DNA of 64,000 nucleotides from an uncultured Collinsella sp. (lineage in GTDB: Bacteria; Actinomycetota; Coriobacteriia; Coriobacteriales; Coriobacteriaceae): contig CAUAAZ010000007.1 in assembly GCA_958427145.1 (NCBI GenBank), positions 1 through 64,000 of the forward strand, read 5' to 3'. The position numbers were made by a program, and so were the translations under genes. Shown here in pieces: positions 30,857-39,700 of this stretch. Every line of letters begins with the position of its first letter. Within the stretch, counting starts at the first letter, position 1. Below the pieces are notes generated by a model. The model searched no databases and had not been told where the DNA came from. It saw only the letters and a list, made by a program, of their open reading frames with translations.

Positions 30857-31651
30857 CTATTCCGCAGTGCCGCTTTCGGTTCCATACGATGCCACGGGTG
30901 CCTCGACCACGTGGTGATATCGGTCGATATAGATGGCGCGGGCACCCAGGCGTCGTACCAAATCCTGATGGTGCGTGCTCATCAAGACCGTCTTACCGGC
31001 AGCAACATAGGCCAGTAGAAAGTTGACCACGATGTCGCAAGAGTCTTCGTCAAGTCCGTTGGTAGGCTCGTCGAGTACCAGGATATCGGGGTTCATCGAC
31101 ACGACGGCAGCCAGCGCCACGCGCTTCTTTTGCCCACCCGAAAGCTGATAGGGCGAGGCATCGACCAGATCGGCAACCTGGAACAGCTCCATGGCATCGC
31201 GAACGCGGCGCTCGAGCTCGCCTGCCGGAAGCCCCATCTGGGCGGGGCCAAACGCGACCTCCTCACCGACCGTGGCGCAAAAGAGCTGCGCATCGGCATT
31301 CTGGAACACAAAGCCCACGCGCTGATGAAAACGCTGAGCGGCCGCGGAATCCTTTAGAAACGCCGCATCGATCACGTGCCCGTCAAACAGGTATGCCCCT
31401 GCGTCCGCGAGTTCAAGGCCGTTGATAAGGCGCATAATCGTCGTCTTACCGCAGCCGTTGGGACCGAGCAGGGCAACGAGTTCACCACGATCGACCTGCA
31501 GCGACACACCATCGACAACCGTATGCCCCGCATAGGAGAACACCACGTCGCGTAGCTCGATGAGCGGCGCGACCTCGGCGCCGCCCGCACCGTTCGCGCC
31601 CATCGCGCCATTTGTATCGATTGCCAAAACGTCGCCCTTCCCTAGTTGCAT
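30857..31651 (-). CDS. ECF transporter ATP-binding protein (nickel/cobalt)
   Basis: A 264-aa ABC ATPase of the CbiO/NikO type. Walker A is LLGPNGCGKTT, the Q-loop VFQNADAQLFC, the signature QLSGGQKKRVALA and Walker B ILVLDEPTNGLD. It energises the ECF metal importer made with the two genes upstream. The start at 31651 follows GGCTGGGG; an in-frame TTG slightly downstream is an alternative. The order M(N)-Q-O is that of nickel/cobalt ECF operons. Confidence 0.9.
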   Translation of the reverse strand: MQLGKGDVLAIDTNGAMGANGAGGAEVAPLIELRDVVFSYAGHTVVDGVSLQVDRGELVALLGPNGCGKTTIMRLINGLELADAGAYLFDGHVIDAAFLKDSAAAQRFHQRVGFVFQNADAQLFCATVGEEVAFGPAQMGLPAGELERRVRDAMELFQVADLVDASPYQLSGGQKKRVALAAVVSMNPDILVLDEPTNGLDEDSCDIVVNFLLAYVAAGKTVLMSTHHQDLVRRLGARAIYIDRYHHVVEAPVASYGTESGTAE

Positions 31652-31673
31652 CCCCAGCCGGAACCAGCAGCGC

Positions 31674-32510
31674 CTACAGCACGGCGCACAACACTGCCAG
31701 CAGCGCCACGCCGGCCACATAGACCGCATCGCGCCAGCCAAACCCGGCGCGCGCGGGCGCCGGATACGCACCGGCAAAGCCGCGGCACAGCATAGCCTCG
31801 TCCATCGCGCGGCTGCATTCCATCGCCTTGATAAAGATCATGCCCATGATACCCGCCAGCGAGTCGGTGCGCGAAAAACCCGCAGGCGCACGACCCACGC
31901 TGCGCAGCATGACTGATTCACACAAATCGTGCGCCGTGCGACCCAGCACCTCGATGTGCTTGAGCGCCATATCAAACGTAAAGATAACTTCGTCGGGTAG
32001 ATGCAGCATCTTAAGCGCCGCCGACATTCGGCTCCACGTGAGGGTCCACGAAACGCCCAGCACCAGCGACACATTAATGAAGGTCTTGAGTGCAATCTTG
32101 AGCATGGCGCCCGTGGCAGAAGCACCCAGTAGCAGGGCAGGAAGCGCCAGAACCACGGCAAACCCCGCGGCAGCCAACGCCGGCACAAAGGTTGCCCGCA
32201 GCCCGCGTACGGGGCGCACGGCAACGAGCACCAGCGCGATAGCCGCCATCAACATGAGGTACAGCGGACTCTGCGTCAGACACACGCACAGGACGCAAAC
32301 GAACATCCCCACCAGGCGCACCGGAGCCGAAACGCAAGAAAGGGCGCGGTCGACCATCGACCCGCCCTCGTGCGCGCCTCCACCCAGGCGAACCCGCTCA
32401 AGCAGGCTCGCCAGGTGCAGGACATTCTTTTGCATCACACGATGCCGAGCCCCCGCGGGCTCGTAACGCTGCTCGACCGCAAGCCAACTAGGCAGCTCGG
32501 CTATTGCCAT
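31674..32510 (-). CDS. ECF transporter transmembrane protein CbiQ/NikQ
   Basis: A 278-aa EcfT-type protein with about five membrane helices (two between residues 65 and 100, others at about 107-150 and the C-terminus). The coupling region contains AAGFAV..., and the ALKMLHLPDEVIFTFDMALKHIEVL segment resembles the T-component helices that touch the ATPases. The ATG at 32510 lies inside the end of nikMN (23 bp overlap), giving coupled translation. It links the substrate-binding NikMN to the ATPase. Confidence 0.88.
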   Translation of the reverse strand: MAIAELPSWLAVEQRYEPAGARHRVMQKNVLHLASLLERVRLGGGAHEGGSMVDRALSCVSAPVRLVGMFVCVLCVCLTQSPLYLMLMAAIALVLVAVRPVRGLRATFVPALAAAGFAVVLALPALLLGASATGAMLKIALKTFINVSLVLGVSWTLTWSRMSAALKMLHLPDEVIFTFDMALKHIEVLGRTAHDLCESVMLRSVGRAPAGFSRTDSLAGIMGMIFIKAMECSRAMDEAMLCRGFAGAYPAPARAGFGWRDAVYVAGVALLAVLCAVL

Positions 32511-33573
32511 GAGCACCGCTTTCCTTGACCGTCAACGAGACCAGGCGGAATGCGATGGTGAGCACCGCCACGCCAATCACGCCCGAAAGAATATACATCG
32601 CGGCCTGGCCGGCAAAGCCAAGGCCCTGTTCCTCGGAATAGGCCTGCAGATAATCGCCCGTGGGCAGAGCGTCTGCAAAGGTCGGGGCATCGAGGCCGAC
32701 CGAAGCCTGCAGGCTGTCGTCGCCAGCCTCCTGAACGGCGGTCGCGGCGCCCTCGGCGTCCCACTCGCCCCAAGCGTCACCCGTGGCCAGCAGGCCCAGC
32801 GGCGTGGCCACGACAAGCACGGCGACCAGGATGAGCGTGGGGACCAGCGAGGTCTTCTTGGCAGCAGCGCCCTCGGCAGCAAGCTGACCATCGACGGCCT
32901 CGGGCCCGACGATAATGCTCGGCGCCGTCTTCTTGATAAAGCCGTAGATGGCGGCCGTCGCTACGCCCTCGACCACGCCGGCAACCAGCATATGCGGGAT
33001 CAACATGGCCGGAATAGCCACGGACAGCGGGAAGGGGCAGTACAGCGGCGCGCCCGAAGCGTTGGTAAAGAGCATCGGCTGAATACCAAACTCGATTGCC
33101 GCGCACAGGGCCGCCAGGCACAGGCCGATCCAGCCGCTTACGATGGCCGAAACCGAGGTGCCCCAGCTCTTGTCGTGCAAACGGCTGTTGAGTGCACGGA
33201 ACACGATAGCAGCGGCAAACGGCAGCACAAAAGCCATGTTAAAACAGTTGGCCCCAAAGGACAGGATGCCGCCATCGCCAAACAGCAGCGCCTGCAGCGC
33301 CAGCGCAACCGAAACCGCAATGGCCGCGGCCTCGGGACCCAGCAGCAGCGCGATGAGCGCGCCGCCGACGGCGTGACCCGTGGTACCGCCGGGCAGCGGC
33401 ACATTGAACATCATGAGCAGGAAGGAGAACGCGGCGCAGATGCCCAGGAAAGCCATGTGCTCGCAATCGAGCGTGGCGCGCACCTTCTTGATGCAATGGG
33501 CCCACACGGGAACCATTGCCACTGCCAGCACGGCATCGGTCTGCGGGGACAGATAATTATCTGGAATGTGCAT
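32488..33573 (-). CDS. Fused nickel/cobalt ECF substrate-binding protein (NikMN/CbiMN)
   Basis: A 361-aa protein that combines the CbiM/NikM S component with a C-terminal CbiN/NikN-like (PDGFGLE-type) segment. The mature-like N-terminus MHIPDNYLS is typical: in the family Met1, His2 and a histidine in the GTTGH loop bind Ni2+ or Co2+. Several hydrophobic helices follow. The C-terminal part has one loop (DALPTGDYLQAYSEEQGLGFAG) and a last helix. A NikR-type operator upstream favours nickel. The ATG follows GGGAGGCGTAC. Confidence 0.9.
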   Translation of the reverse strand: MHIPDNYLSPQTDAVLAVAMVPVWAHCIKKVRATLDCEHMAFLGICAAFSFLLMMFNVPLPGGTTGHAVGGALIALLLGPEAAAIAVSVALALQALLFGDGGILSFGANCFNMAFVLPFAAAIVFRALNSRLHDKSWGTSVSAIVSGWIGLCLAALCAAIEFGIQPMLFTNASGAPLYCPFPLSVAIPAMLIPHMLVAGVVEGVATAAIYGFIKKTAPSIIVGPEAVDGQLAAEGAAAKKTSLVPTLILVAVLVVATPLGLLATGDAWGEWDAEGAATAVQEAGDDSLQASVGLDAPTFADALPTGDYLQAYSEEQGLGFAGQAAMYILSGVIGVAVLTIAFRLVSLTVKESGAHGNSRAA

Positions 33574-33630
33574 GTACGCCTCCCGGTTATCGGCGCACGA
33601 AATTGCAACGCCGCTTAAATCACCTTGTCA

Positions 33631-33658
33631 GTGTTACGCATTGTCAGATTCGTAACAC
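33631..33658. promoter_or_regulatory. NikR-type operator
   Basis: GTGTTAC-N14-GTAACAC, a palindrome of the form described for NikR sites in some lineages. It sits about 11 bp downstream of the -10 box, so a bound repressor would block transcription of the nickel/cobalt transporter. The assignment rests on memory of that consensus and on the neighbouring transporter genes. Confidence 0.7.
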
Positions 33659-33668
33659 GCCGCGGGCT

Positions 33669-33697
33669 ATCATAGCAAAACGGCGCGCTGCCGACAA
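33669..33697 (-). promoter_or_regulatory. Promoter of the nickel/cobalt ECF operon
   Basis: Minus-strand TTGTCG, a 17-bp spacer and TATGAT. The -35 box lies inside the terminator hairpin of pheT. Confidence 0.75.
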
Positions 33698-33712
33698 AGC
33701 AGCACGCCGTTA
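33677..33712 (-). terminator. Terminator of pheST, overlapping the next promoter
   Basis: Minus-strand AACGGCGTGCTGC stem, loop, GGCAGCGCGCCGTT stem and a short T run. It contains the -35 box of the following promoter. Bases 33713-33819 hold nothing else I can assign. Confidence 0.65.
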
Positions 33713-33819
33713 TGTAATGCGCGTGTCATATATGCAGGCTCAACGGTGCCTTATTCCGAGCATAACGGTCTTGTAGGATTCGGCAGCAGTCGCCACCAAC
33801 CCATACCCCAGCGCAGGAC

Positions 33820-36273
33820 CTAGCCGCGGACCTCGCCGTTTACGCCCTTGCACACCTTGGTGACGATCTTCTGGTGCGCCTTTTCGACCTCTTCGCTGGT
33901 GAGCGTGTGGTCGTCGGAGCGATACGTAAGCGCAAAGGCCATGGATTTCTTGCCCTTGCCGATGCGGACCGGATCGCGGTAGACATCGAACAGGCGCACG
34001 CCCTCGAGCAGCTTGCCGCCGGCGCTGGTAATGCGGCGCTCAAGATCCTCGCAGGTCACGGAGTTGTCGACCACGATAGCAAGGTCGTGCTCAACGGCCG
34101 GATACTGCGAGAACTCGCGGTAGTTCTCCTGGTTGCGGGCGCCCTTGATCAGCTTGTCCAGATCGAGCTCAAAGGCAACGACGACCTCGTCGATGCCCAT
34201 CGCCTCGCGCGCCTTGGGGTGAATCTCGCCGACCCAGCCCAGCACGGTGCCGCCGGACAGAACCTCGGCCGCACGACCCGGCTGCAAGAAAGCGTAGCCC
34301 TCGCCCTCGACGGGACGGAAGCGAACCTTCTCGATGCGCAGCTGGGCGAGCAGCTCCTCGACAATGCCCTTGCCAAAGAAGAAGCGCAGCTTGCGGTACT
34401 TCATATTCCAGGACCGCTCGCTCCACTGGCCCGAGAGCACGCCCGCCACGGACTTGGTCTCCTTGGGCAGGCTGGCGTTCTCGCGACCGTGGAACAAGCT
34501 GCCGACCTCGTACAGGTGCACGTTGGGCGTGCCGTGGGCCTCGTTGTAGGCCACGGACTGCAGCAGGCCCGGCAGCAGCGAACGACGCATCTCGGTCTGC
34601 TCGGCCACCAGCGGGTTCATGAGCACCACGGGGCAACCGCGGCCCTCGGTGGACATGCCGATCTTCTCCAGGTCGCCCGGGGCGGCAAAGCCAAAGGTCG
34701 TGGTCTCGTTGAGGCCGCAGGCGCGCAGGATCTCGCCGACCTTACGGGTGAGCTTCTGCTCGCGGGTCAAGCCGCCAATATGGTTCTTGGCAGCCGGGAT
34801 GGTCGCCGTCACGCGGCCCATGCCCCACAGGCGCAGGACCTCCTCGATCAGATCGATCTCGCGCGGCAGGTCGGGACGGAAGCTCGGCGGGGTGACCATA
34901 AAGTCCTCGCCGTCGCGCTCGACGGTGCAGCCCAGGCGGGTGAGCGAGCGCTCGATAAAGTCGGGCTCGATGTCGGCGCCGCAGATGGCATGCACGCGGG
35001 CCAGACGCAGCTTAATGCTGTCGATGGTTTTGGGCGCGGGGAAAACGTCGACGTAGCCGGGAGCAACCTCGCCGCCGGCGATCTCCTCGATCAGCGCGCA
35101 CGTGACGTTGGCGACATCCACGCAGCCGGTCTCGTCGACCTGGCGCTCAAAGCGAATGGAGGCATCGGAGATCAGCGACAGGTCGCGGCTGGTGTGCGAA
35201 GTGCGACCGGCGTTGAAGCAGGCACTCTCGACCATCACGTCGACGGTGTCGTCCTCGATCTCGGAATCCATGCCGCCCATAACGCCGGCCAGCGCCACGG
35301 GGCGCTCGCCGTCGGTGATGAGGCCCATGCCGGCGTCGAGCACGCGCTCCTCGCCGTCGAGGGTCGTAAACTTCTCGTCCTGTTGGGCGGCGCGAACCAC
35401 CACGCGACGATGGCCATCGCGCTCGGCAAAGGTGTCCAGGTCAAAGGCGTGCAGCGGCTGACCGGTGAGCATCATCACATAGTTGGTGATGTCGACGATG
35501 TTGTTGTGCGGGCGCACGCCCAGGGCGTTGAGGCGCTTGACCATCCAGTCGGGCGAGGGGCCGACCTTCACGTTGCGCACGATGCGGGCGACGTAGCGGT
35601 CGCACAGGCCCTCGTCGGCGATCTCGACGGAAAGCTCGTCGTCGGTCGCGCGGCCAGTCTCGGCCTTGATGGCGGGCAGCTCAACGTGGAAATCGCGGTC
35701 GAAGATGGCGCCGGTTTCGCGGGCCATACCGATCATGGACAGGCAGTCGGGGCGGTTGGGCGTGATCTCGCAGTCGAGCACGGTGTCGCTCGAGCCCACA
35801 TACTCGGCAAACGGCATGCCGCAGGGCGTATCCTCGGGCAGGATCATAATGCCGGAGTGGTCGCCGCCCAGGCCGAGCTCGCGCGCGGAGCAGTTCATGC
35901 CCATGGACACGACGCCGCGAAGCTTGCTCTTCTTGATCTTGACGTCGCCGGGCAGGACGGCGCCAATCATGGCCGTGACGATGTGGTCGCCGGCCTCGAA
36001 GTTCTGCGCGCCGCAGACGATCTGCAGCGGAGCGGGGTTGCCGTCGGCGTCGAGATTCTTGTCGCCCACATCGACCGAGCACACATACATATGGTCGCTA
36101 TCGGGGTGCGGGGTCTTGGTGAGCACCTTGGCGGTCACCACGTGGTCGAAGGACTCGCCCACGGTGTCAATCGCCTCGACCTCGGTGCCGGTACGGATAT
36201 ATTCGTCCGAAAGGGTCTTGGGATCCTCCGGAATATCGATCATGGTCTTGAGCCAGTCGTAAGAAACGCGCAT
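33820..36273 (-). CDS. pheT: Phenylalanine--tRNA ligase beta subunit
   Basis: An 817-aa beta subunit of the alpha2-beta2 PheRS. It opens MRVSYDWLKTMI, and the tRNA-binding EMAP-like domain follows (VVTAKVLTKTPHPDSDHMYVCSVD, GAQNFEAGD). B3/B4 editing and B5 domains are present, and the C-terminus has the ferredoxin-like anticodon domain. GAAAGGAGACC precedes the ATG. It follows pheS by about 63 bp in one operon controlled by the T-box. Confidence 0.97.
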   Translation of the reverse strand: MRVSYDWLKTMIDIPEDPKTLSDEYIRTGTEVEAIDTVGESFDHVVTAKVLTKTPHPDSDHMYVCSVDVGDKNLDADGNPAPLQIVCGAQNFEAGDHIVTAMIGAVLPGDVKIKKSKLRGVVSMGMNCSARELGLGGDHSGIMILPEDTPCGMPFAEYVGSSDTVLDCEITPNRPDCLSMIGMARETGAIFDRDFHVELPAIKAETGRATDDELSVEIADEGLCDRYVARIVRNVKVGPSPDWMVKRLNALGVRPHNNIVDITNYVMMLTGQPLHAFDLDTFAERDGHRRVVVRAAQQDEKFTTLDGEERVLDAGMGLITDGERPVALAGVMGGMDSEIEDDTVDVMVESACFNAGRTSHTSRDLSLISDASIRFERQVDETGCVDVANVTCALIEEIAGGEVAPGYVDVFPAPKTIDSIKLRLARVHAICGADIEPDFIERSLTRLGCTVERDGEDFMVTPPSFRPDLPREIDLIEEVLRLWGMGRVTATIPAAKNHIGGLTREQKLTRKVGEILRACGLNETTTFGFAAPGDLEKIGMSTEGRGCPVVLMNPLVAEQTEMRRSLLPGLLQSVAYNEAHGTPNVHLYEVGSLFHGRENASLPKETKSVAGVLSGQWSERSWNMKYRKLRFFFGKGIVEELLAQLRIEKVRFRPVEGEGYAFLQPGRAAEVLSGGTVLGWVGEIHPKAREAMGIDEVVVAFELDLDKLIKGARNQENYREFSQYPAVEHDLAIVVDNSVTCEDLERRITSAGGKLLEGVRLFDVYRDPVRIGKGKKSMAFALTYRSDDHTLTSEEVEKAHQKIVTKVCKGVNGEVRG

Positions 36274-36336
36274 CTAACTGGTCTCCTTTCATAAATGCGG
36301 CTATGAGCCGGAAACTGCAACTAAGAAGAAAGCGTT

Positions 36337-37413
36337 CTAGAACTGGTTCAAGAACCTCATGTCACCAGTCATCAACGTACGCAGGTCCGGCAGGTCGTAG
36401 CGCAGGGCCGCGACGCGCTCGGCGCCAATGCCAAAGGCGAAGCCGGTGTACTTCTCGGGGTCGATGCCGCAGTTGATCAGGACGTTGGGATCGACCATGC
36501 CGCAGCCCAGGATCTCAATCCAGCCGCTGTGCTTGCAGAAGTTGCAGCCCTTGCCGCCGCACACGTGGCAGCTCACGTCCACCTCGCAGGAAGGCTCGGT
36601 GAAGGGGAAGAAGTGCGGGCGGTAACGCGTCTTGCGGTCCTCGCCAAACATGCACTTAACAAAGTAGTCGAGCGTGCCCTTGAGGTCGCCAAAGGTGATG
36701 CCCTCGTCGACGACCAGACCCTCGATCTGGTTGAACTGCGGCAGGTGGCAGGCGTCGGCCGTGTCGGGACGATAGACGGTGCCCGGGCAGATCATGTAGA
36801 TGGGCGGCTTTTGCGACTCCATGGTGTGGATCTGCACGCCCGAAGTCTGGGTGCGCAGCAGTACGTCGGACTCGCCGTGGGCGTGAGCCTCGGGGTGCGC
36901 GACGCTGCCGGGGTTGTTGTCGACCACGTAGAAGGTATCGCGGGCCGAGCGGCTCGGGTGATCCATGGGAGCATTGAGCGCAGTGAAGTTGTAGTAGGAG
37001 GTGTCGACCATGGGGCCGGACTCGACGGTGTAGCCGATGCCGCAGAAGATGTCCTCGGCCTCCTCGATGATCTGCTTGATCAGGTGCTGGTGACCGATCT
37101 GCGGACGGATGCCCGGCAGCGTGATGTCGACGGCCTCGTGCTCGAGCGCGTGCTTGAGGGCGGCAGCCTTCATCTCGGTGGTGCGCTCGTCGAGCATGCC
37201 CTCGATCAGTTGGCGCATCTCGTTGGCGCGTTTGCCCATCATGGGACGATCCTCGGGGGCGAGCTTGCCCATCATACGCATCAGGCCAGTGATGCGGCCC
37301 TTGCGGCCGAGCAGCTCAACGCGCGCGGCCTCGAGCTTGGCGGCGTCGTCAGCGCTAGTGACGAGCTCCTTGGCCTCTTCCTCGAGTTTGACCAGATCAT
37401 CAATCAGACTCAT
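36337..37413 (-). CDS. pheS: Phenylalanine--tRNA ligase alpha subunit
   Basis: A 358-aa catalytic subunit. After the N-terminal coiled coil, motif 2 is near DTADACHLPQFNQIEGLVVD, and motif 3 is GFAFGIGAERVAALRYDLPDLR. The GCDVSCHVCGGKGCNFCKHSGW segment with four Cys is a zinc knuckle found in many bacterial PheS. The Ala/Gly selectivity position cannot be judged reliably here. AAGGGAAGAC precedes the ATG. Confidence 0.97.
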   Translation of the reverse strand: MSLIDDLVKLEEEAKELVTSADDAAKLEAARVELLGRKGRITGLMRMMGKLAPEDRPMMGKRANEMRQLIEGMLDERTTEMKAAALKHALEHEAVDITLPGIRPQIGHQHLIKQIIEEAEDIFCGIGYTVESGPMVDTSYYNFTALNAPMDHPSRSARDTFYVVDNNPGSVAHPEAHAHGESDVLLRTQTSGVQIHTMESQKPPIYMICPGTVYRPDTADACHLPQFNQIEGLVVDEGITFGDLKGTLDYFVKCMFGEDRKTRYRPHFFPFTEPSCEVDVSCHVCGGKGCNFCKHSGWIEILGCGMVDPNVLINCGIDPEKYTGFAFGIGAERVAALRYDLPDLRTLMTGDMRFLNQF

Positions 37414-37497
37414 GTCTTCCCTTTCGTCTCTCGCGCATCTCGCTTGCCGGGGCGGCTAGCACCCGATAGCTGCGGATGTGCGGCCCGGTTCGGTAAC

Positions 37498-37783
37498 AAA
37501 AAACCGTCCTCGGGCATGTACATTGCCCAAGGACGGTTGAATTCCGCGGTACCACCTTGTTTGACCCGGCGGATGTCTGGCCCGCCGTGCCCACTCTGCG
37601 CCCCTTGTCGCGAGGCTCACGGCTTCCCTACTGGGACTTTGCTGCCACTGGCCGCGTGCCCGTTGAGGTCGCTGCTCGGGAGTGAACGCTTGGCCCTTGC
37701 CACCGCAGGAAGGCTTGCAGCCCATGACCTTCCCTCTCTTGCCGGCGACGCGGCGGGCAAAACCCTCTCCGTCAACGCATTGG
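37498..37783 (-). promoter_or_regulatory. T-box leader of pheST
   Basis: The conserved T-box sequence AAGGTGGTACCGCGG lies at 37541-37558 on the minus strand, followed by a GC-rich terminator hairpin (ACCGTCC...GGACGGT) with TTTTTTG at 37498-37538. Uncharged tRNA-Phe should stabilise the antiterminator. A TTC at 37684-37686, within GCGTTCACTCC, is a candidate specifier codon. The likely -10 (TATCCT) is at 37789-37794. Confidence 0.9.
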
Positions 37784-37915
37784 GCTATAGGATAACACAT
37801 TTCGCGAGCGCATCGCCGCGTTCCGTTTTGTTCGCGCTGGGTACAAGGCAAGTAGCTGTGCAAACTGGCCGCGCACCCGCCTGCGGCGCTCGGCCTGCGA
37901 GATTAAGGATACGGT

Positions 37916-39499
37916 ATGGGAAAGAAACTCGATAAGAAGGCCAAGGCCGCCGTGGCAAAAGCCGCCAAGGGCGTCAAGGCTGCTAAAGTCGACAAGGCCG
38001 TCAAAAAGTTCCGCAAACTCGAGGGCAAGCTGTGGACTCGCGAGTACCTGCTCAAGATTGCCGAGTTCGATGGGGCGACGATTGCTCCTGCCAACGGCGC
38101 TGCCGCCCGTGCCGACGCCACGGGCACGCTTGCCGGCGAGCATCACAAGCTGCTGACCAGCGAGAAGTCCGTTGAGCTCGTACGCTCGTTAGCGCGCGAG
38201 ACGGTTGCAGGCGGACACGTAGACGACCCGCAGCTGCTCGACGAGATTCGCGTGCTCGGCCGCGACCAGCGCGAGGCAAGCGTTATTCCTACCGAGGAGG
38301 CCGAGGCCTGGACCAGGCTCACCTGCGAGGCCGACGCCGTGTGGCATAAGGCCAAGACGGCCAACGACTGGGCGAGCTTTGGGCCCTATGTGGATAGAAT
38401 CGTCGCCCAACTTAAGCATCAGGCCGAACTCATGGACCCCAAGCGCGACCCATACGACGTTTGGCTCGACCAGTACGAGCGCGGCCTTTCTGCCGAGAGC
38501 TTCGACGCGTTTTGCGAGGAGGTCAAGGCCACGGTCGTGCCGCTCGTGCACGCCATCGGCGAGCGCGGCCAGCAGCCCGCTGCCGACTTTTTGCACGCCC
38601 GCGTGCCCGAGGCCGCCCAGCGCGCCATGAGCTTCGACCTGATGAAGCTCGTCGGCCTGAACCTGGACGACACCACGCTTGCCTTTACCGAGCACCCGTT
38701 TAGCGAGGGCTTTGCCGTGGGTGACGCGCGCATCGCGACGCACATCTACGAGGACGACTGTATCTCCAACGTCTACAGCATCATCCACGAGGCGGGACAC
38801 GCCATGTACGAGCTGGGCGTCAATCCTGCCTATGCGCGCACCTGCCTGGAGGGTGGCACTTCCATGGGCATCCACGAGAGCCAGAGCCGCTTCTTTGAGA
38901 ACACCGTGGGTCGCAGCCGCGCCTTTATGGGCCCGCTGCTCGAGGTGCTGCGCCGTCACGCGCCCGAGGTCTATGGCAGCGTGGACGAGGACACGCTCTA
39001 CCGCGCCGTGAACATCGCGCAGCCGTCGTTGATCCGCACCGAGGCGGACGAGCTCACCTATCCGCTGCACGTTATGGTGCGCTACGAGATCGAGCGCATG
39101 CTGTTTGCCGGCGAGGCCACGGCCAAGGACATCCCCGCGCTTTGGAATCGCTTTATGGACGAGTACCTGGGCATTCCCGTTCCCGACGACACGCGCGGCT
39201 GCCTGCAGGATACGCATTGGAGCGGCGGCTCATTTGGTTACTTCCCCACCTATGCGCTGGGCAGCGCCTACGACGCCATGTTCGTGCCGGCCATGTGCCG
39301 CGACGGTGTCGACCTTACCGGTGCCTGCGCGAGCGGTGATCTGGCGCCCGTCCGCGCCTGGCTGGGCGAGCACATTTGGCAGTGGGGCCGCGCCAAGGAC
39401 GCGCCGGAACTCATCAAGGGCGCCTGCGGCATGGCGTTCGACGCCCGCTACTACTGCAGCTACCTGCAGGACAAGTTCACCACGCTGTACCAACTGTAA
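37916..39499 (+). CDS. M32 family metallocarboxypeptidase
   Basis: A 527-aa cytosolic zinc carboxypeptidase that trims C-terminal residues broadly. It shows the family motifs HPF (EHPFSEGF), DARIAT, HEAGH (zinc site), GIHESQSRFFEN and the IRTEADELTYPLHV region. An extra lysine-rich N-terminal segment (about 30 residues) is unusual. The ATG follows AAGGATACGGT. A single gene on the plus strand, divergent from pheST. Confidence 0.93.
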   Translation: MGKKLDKKAKAAVAKAAKGVKAAKVDKAVKKFRKLEGKLWTREYLLKIAEFDGATIAPANGAAARADATGTLAGEHHKLLTSEKSVELVRSLARETVAGGHVDDPQLLDEIRVLGRDQREASVIPTEEAEAWTRLTCEADAVWHKAKTANDWASFGPYVDRIVAQLKHQAELMDPKRDPYDVWLDQYERGLSAESFDAFCEEVKATVVPLVHAIGERGQQPAADFLHARVPEAAQRAMSFDLMKLVGLNLDDTTLAFTEHPFSEGFAVGDARIATHIYEDDCISNVYSIIHEAGHAMYELGVNPAYARTCLEGGTSMGIHESQSRFFENTVGRSRAFMGPLLEVLRRHAPEVYGSVDEDTLYRAVNIAQPSLIRTEADELTYPLHVMVRYEIERMLFAGEATAKDIPALWNRFMDEYLGIPVPDDTRGCLQDTHWSGGSFGYFPTYALGSAYDAMFVPAMCRDGVDLTGACASGDLAPVRAWLGEHIWQWGRAKDAPELIKGACGMAFDARYYCSYLQDKFTTLYQL

Positions 39500-39551
39500 G
39501 GATTGACCAGCACGCCATCGCCAACCATGTTGACACCGATGTCTTGGCAAC

Positions 39552-39700
39552 GTCAGCGAAAACGACCCTAAGCGAGCAAGGTGACGTGAAATGAAAGGGC
39601 GCTGACCTTCTGGTCGCGCCCTTGAAATTGAACGTCAGATTGCCGCTTAGGGTCGTTTGCAGCGTCGAGCAGTTACGCGGTTTGGTAAAACCGCGTAACT
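39552..39700. repeat. 149-bp conserved-stem element, copy 1
   Basis: It starts GTCAGCGAAAACGACCCTAAGCG and ends at a TTACGCGG hairpin that overlaps the glmM stop codon. The outer arms AACGACCCTAAGCG and CGCTTAGGGTCGTT pair. The interior holds another hairpin (AAGGGCGCGACC/GGTCAGCGCCCTT). The second copy at 60541-60689 has matching changes in both arms. It may work as a 3' UTR structure or terminator of the minus-strand gene. Confidence 0.75.

Noticed and set aside
33874..36294. 806-aa plus-strand ORF over pheT
   Set aside because: Antisense shadow; pheT is unambiguous.
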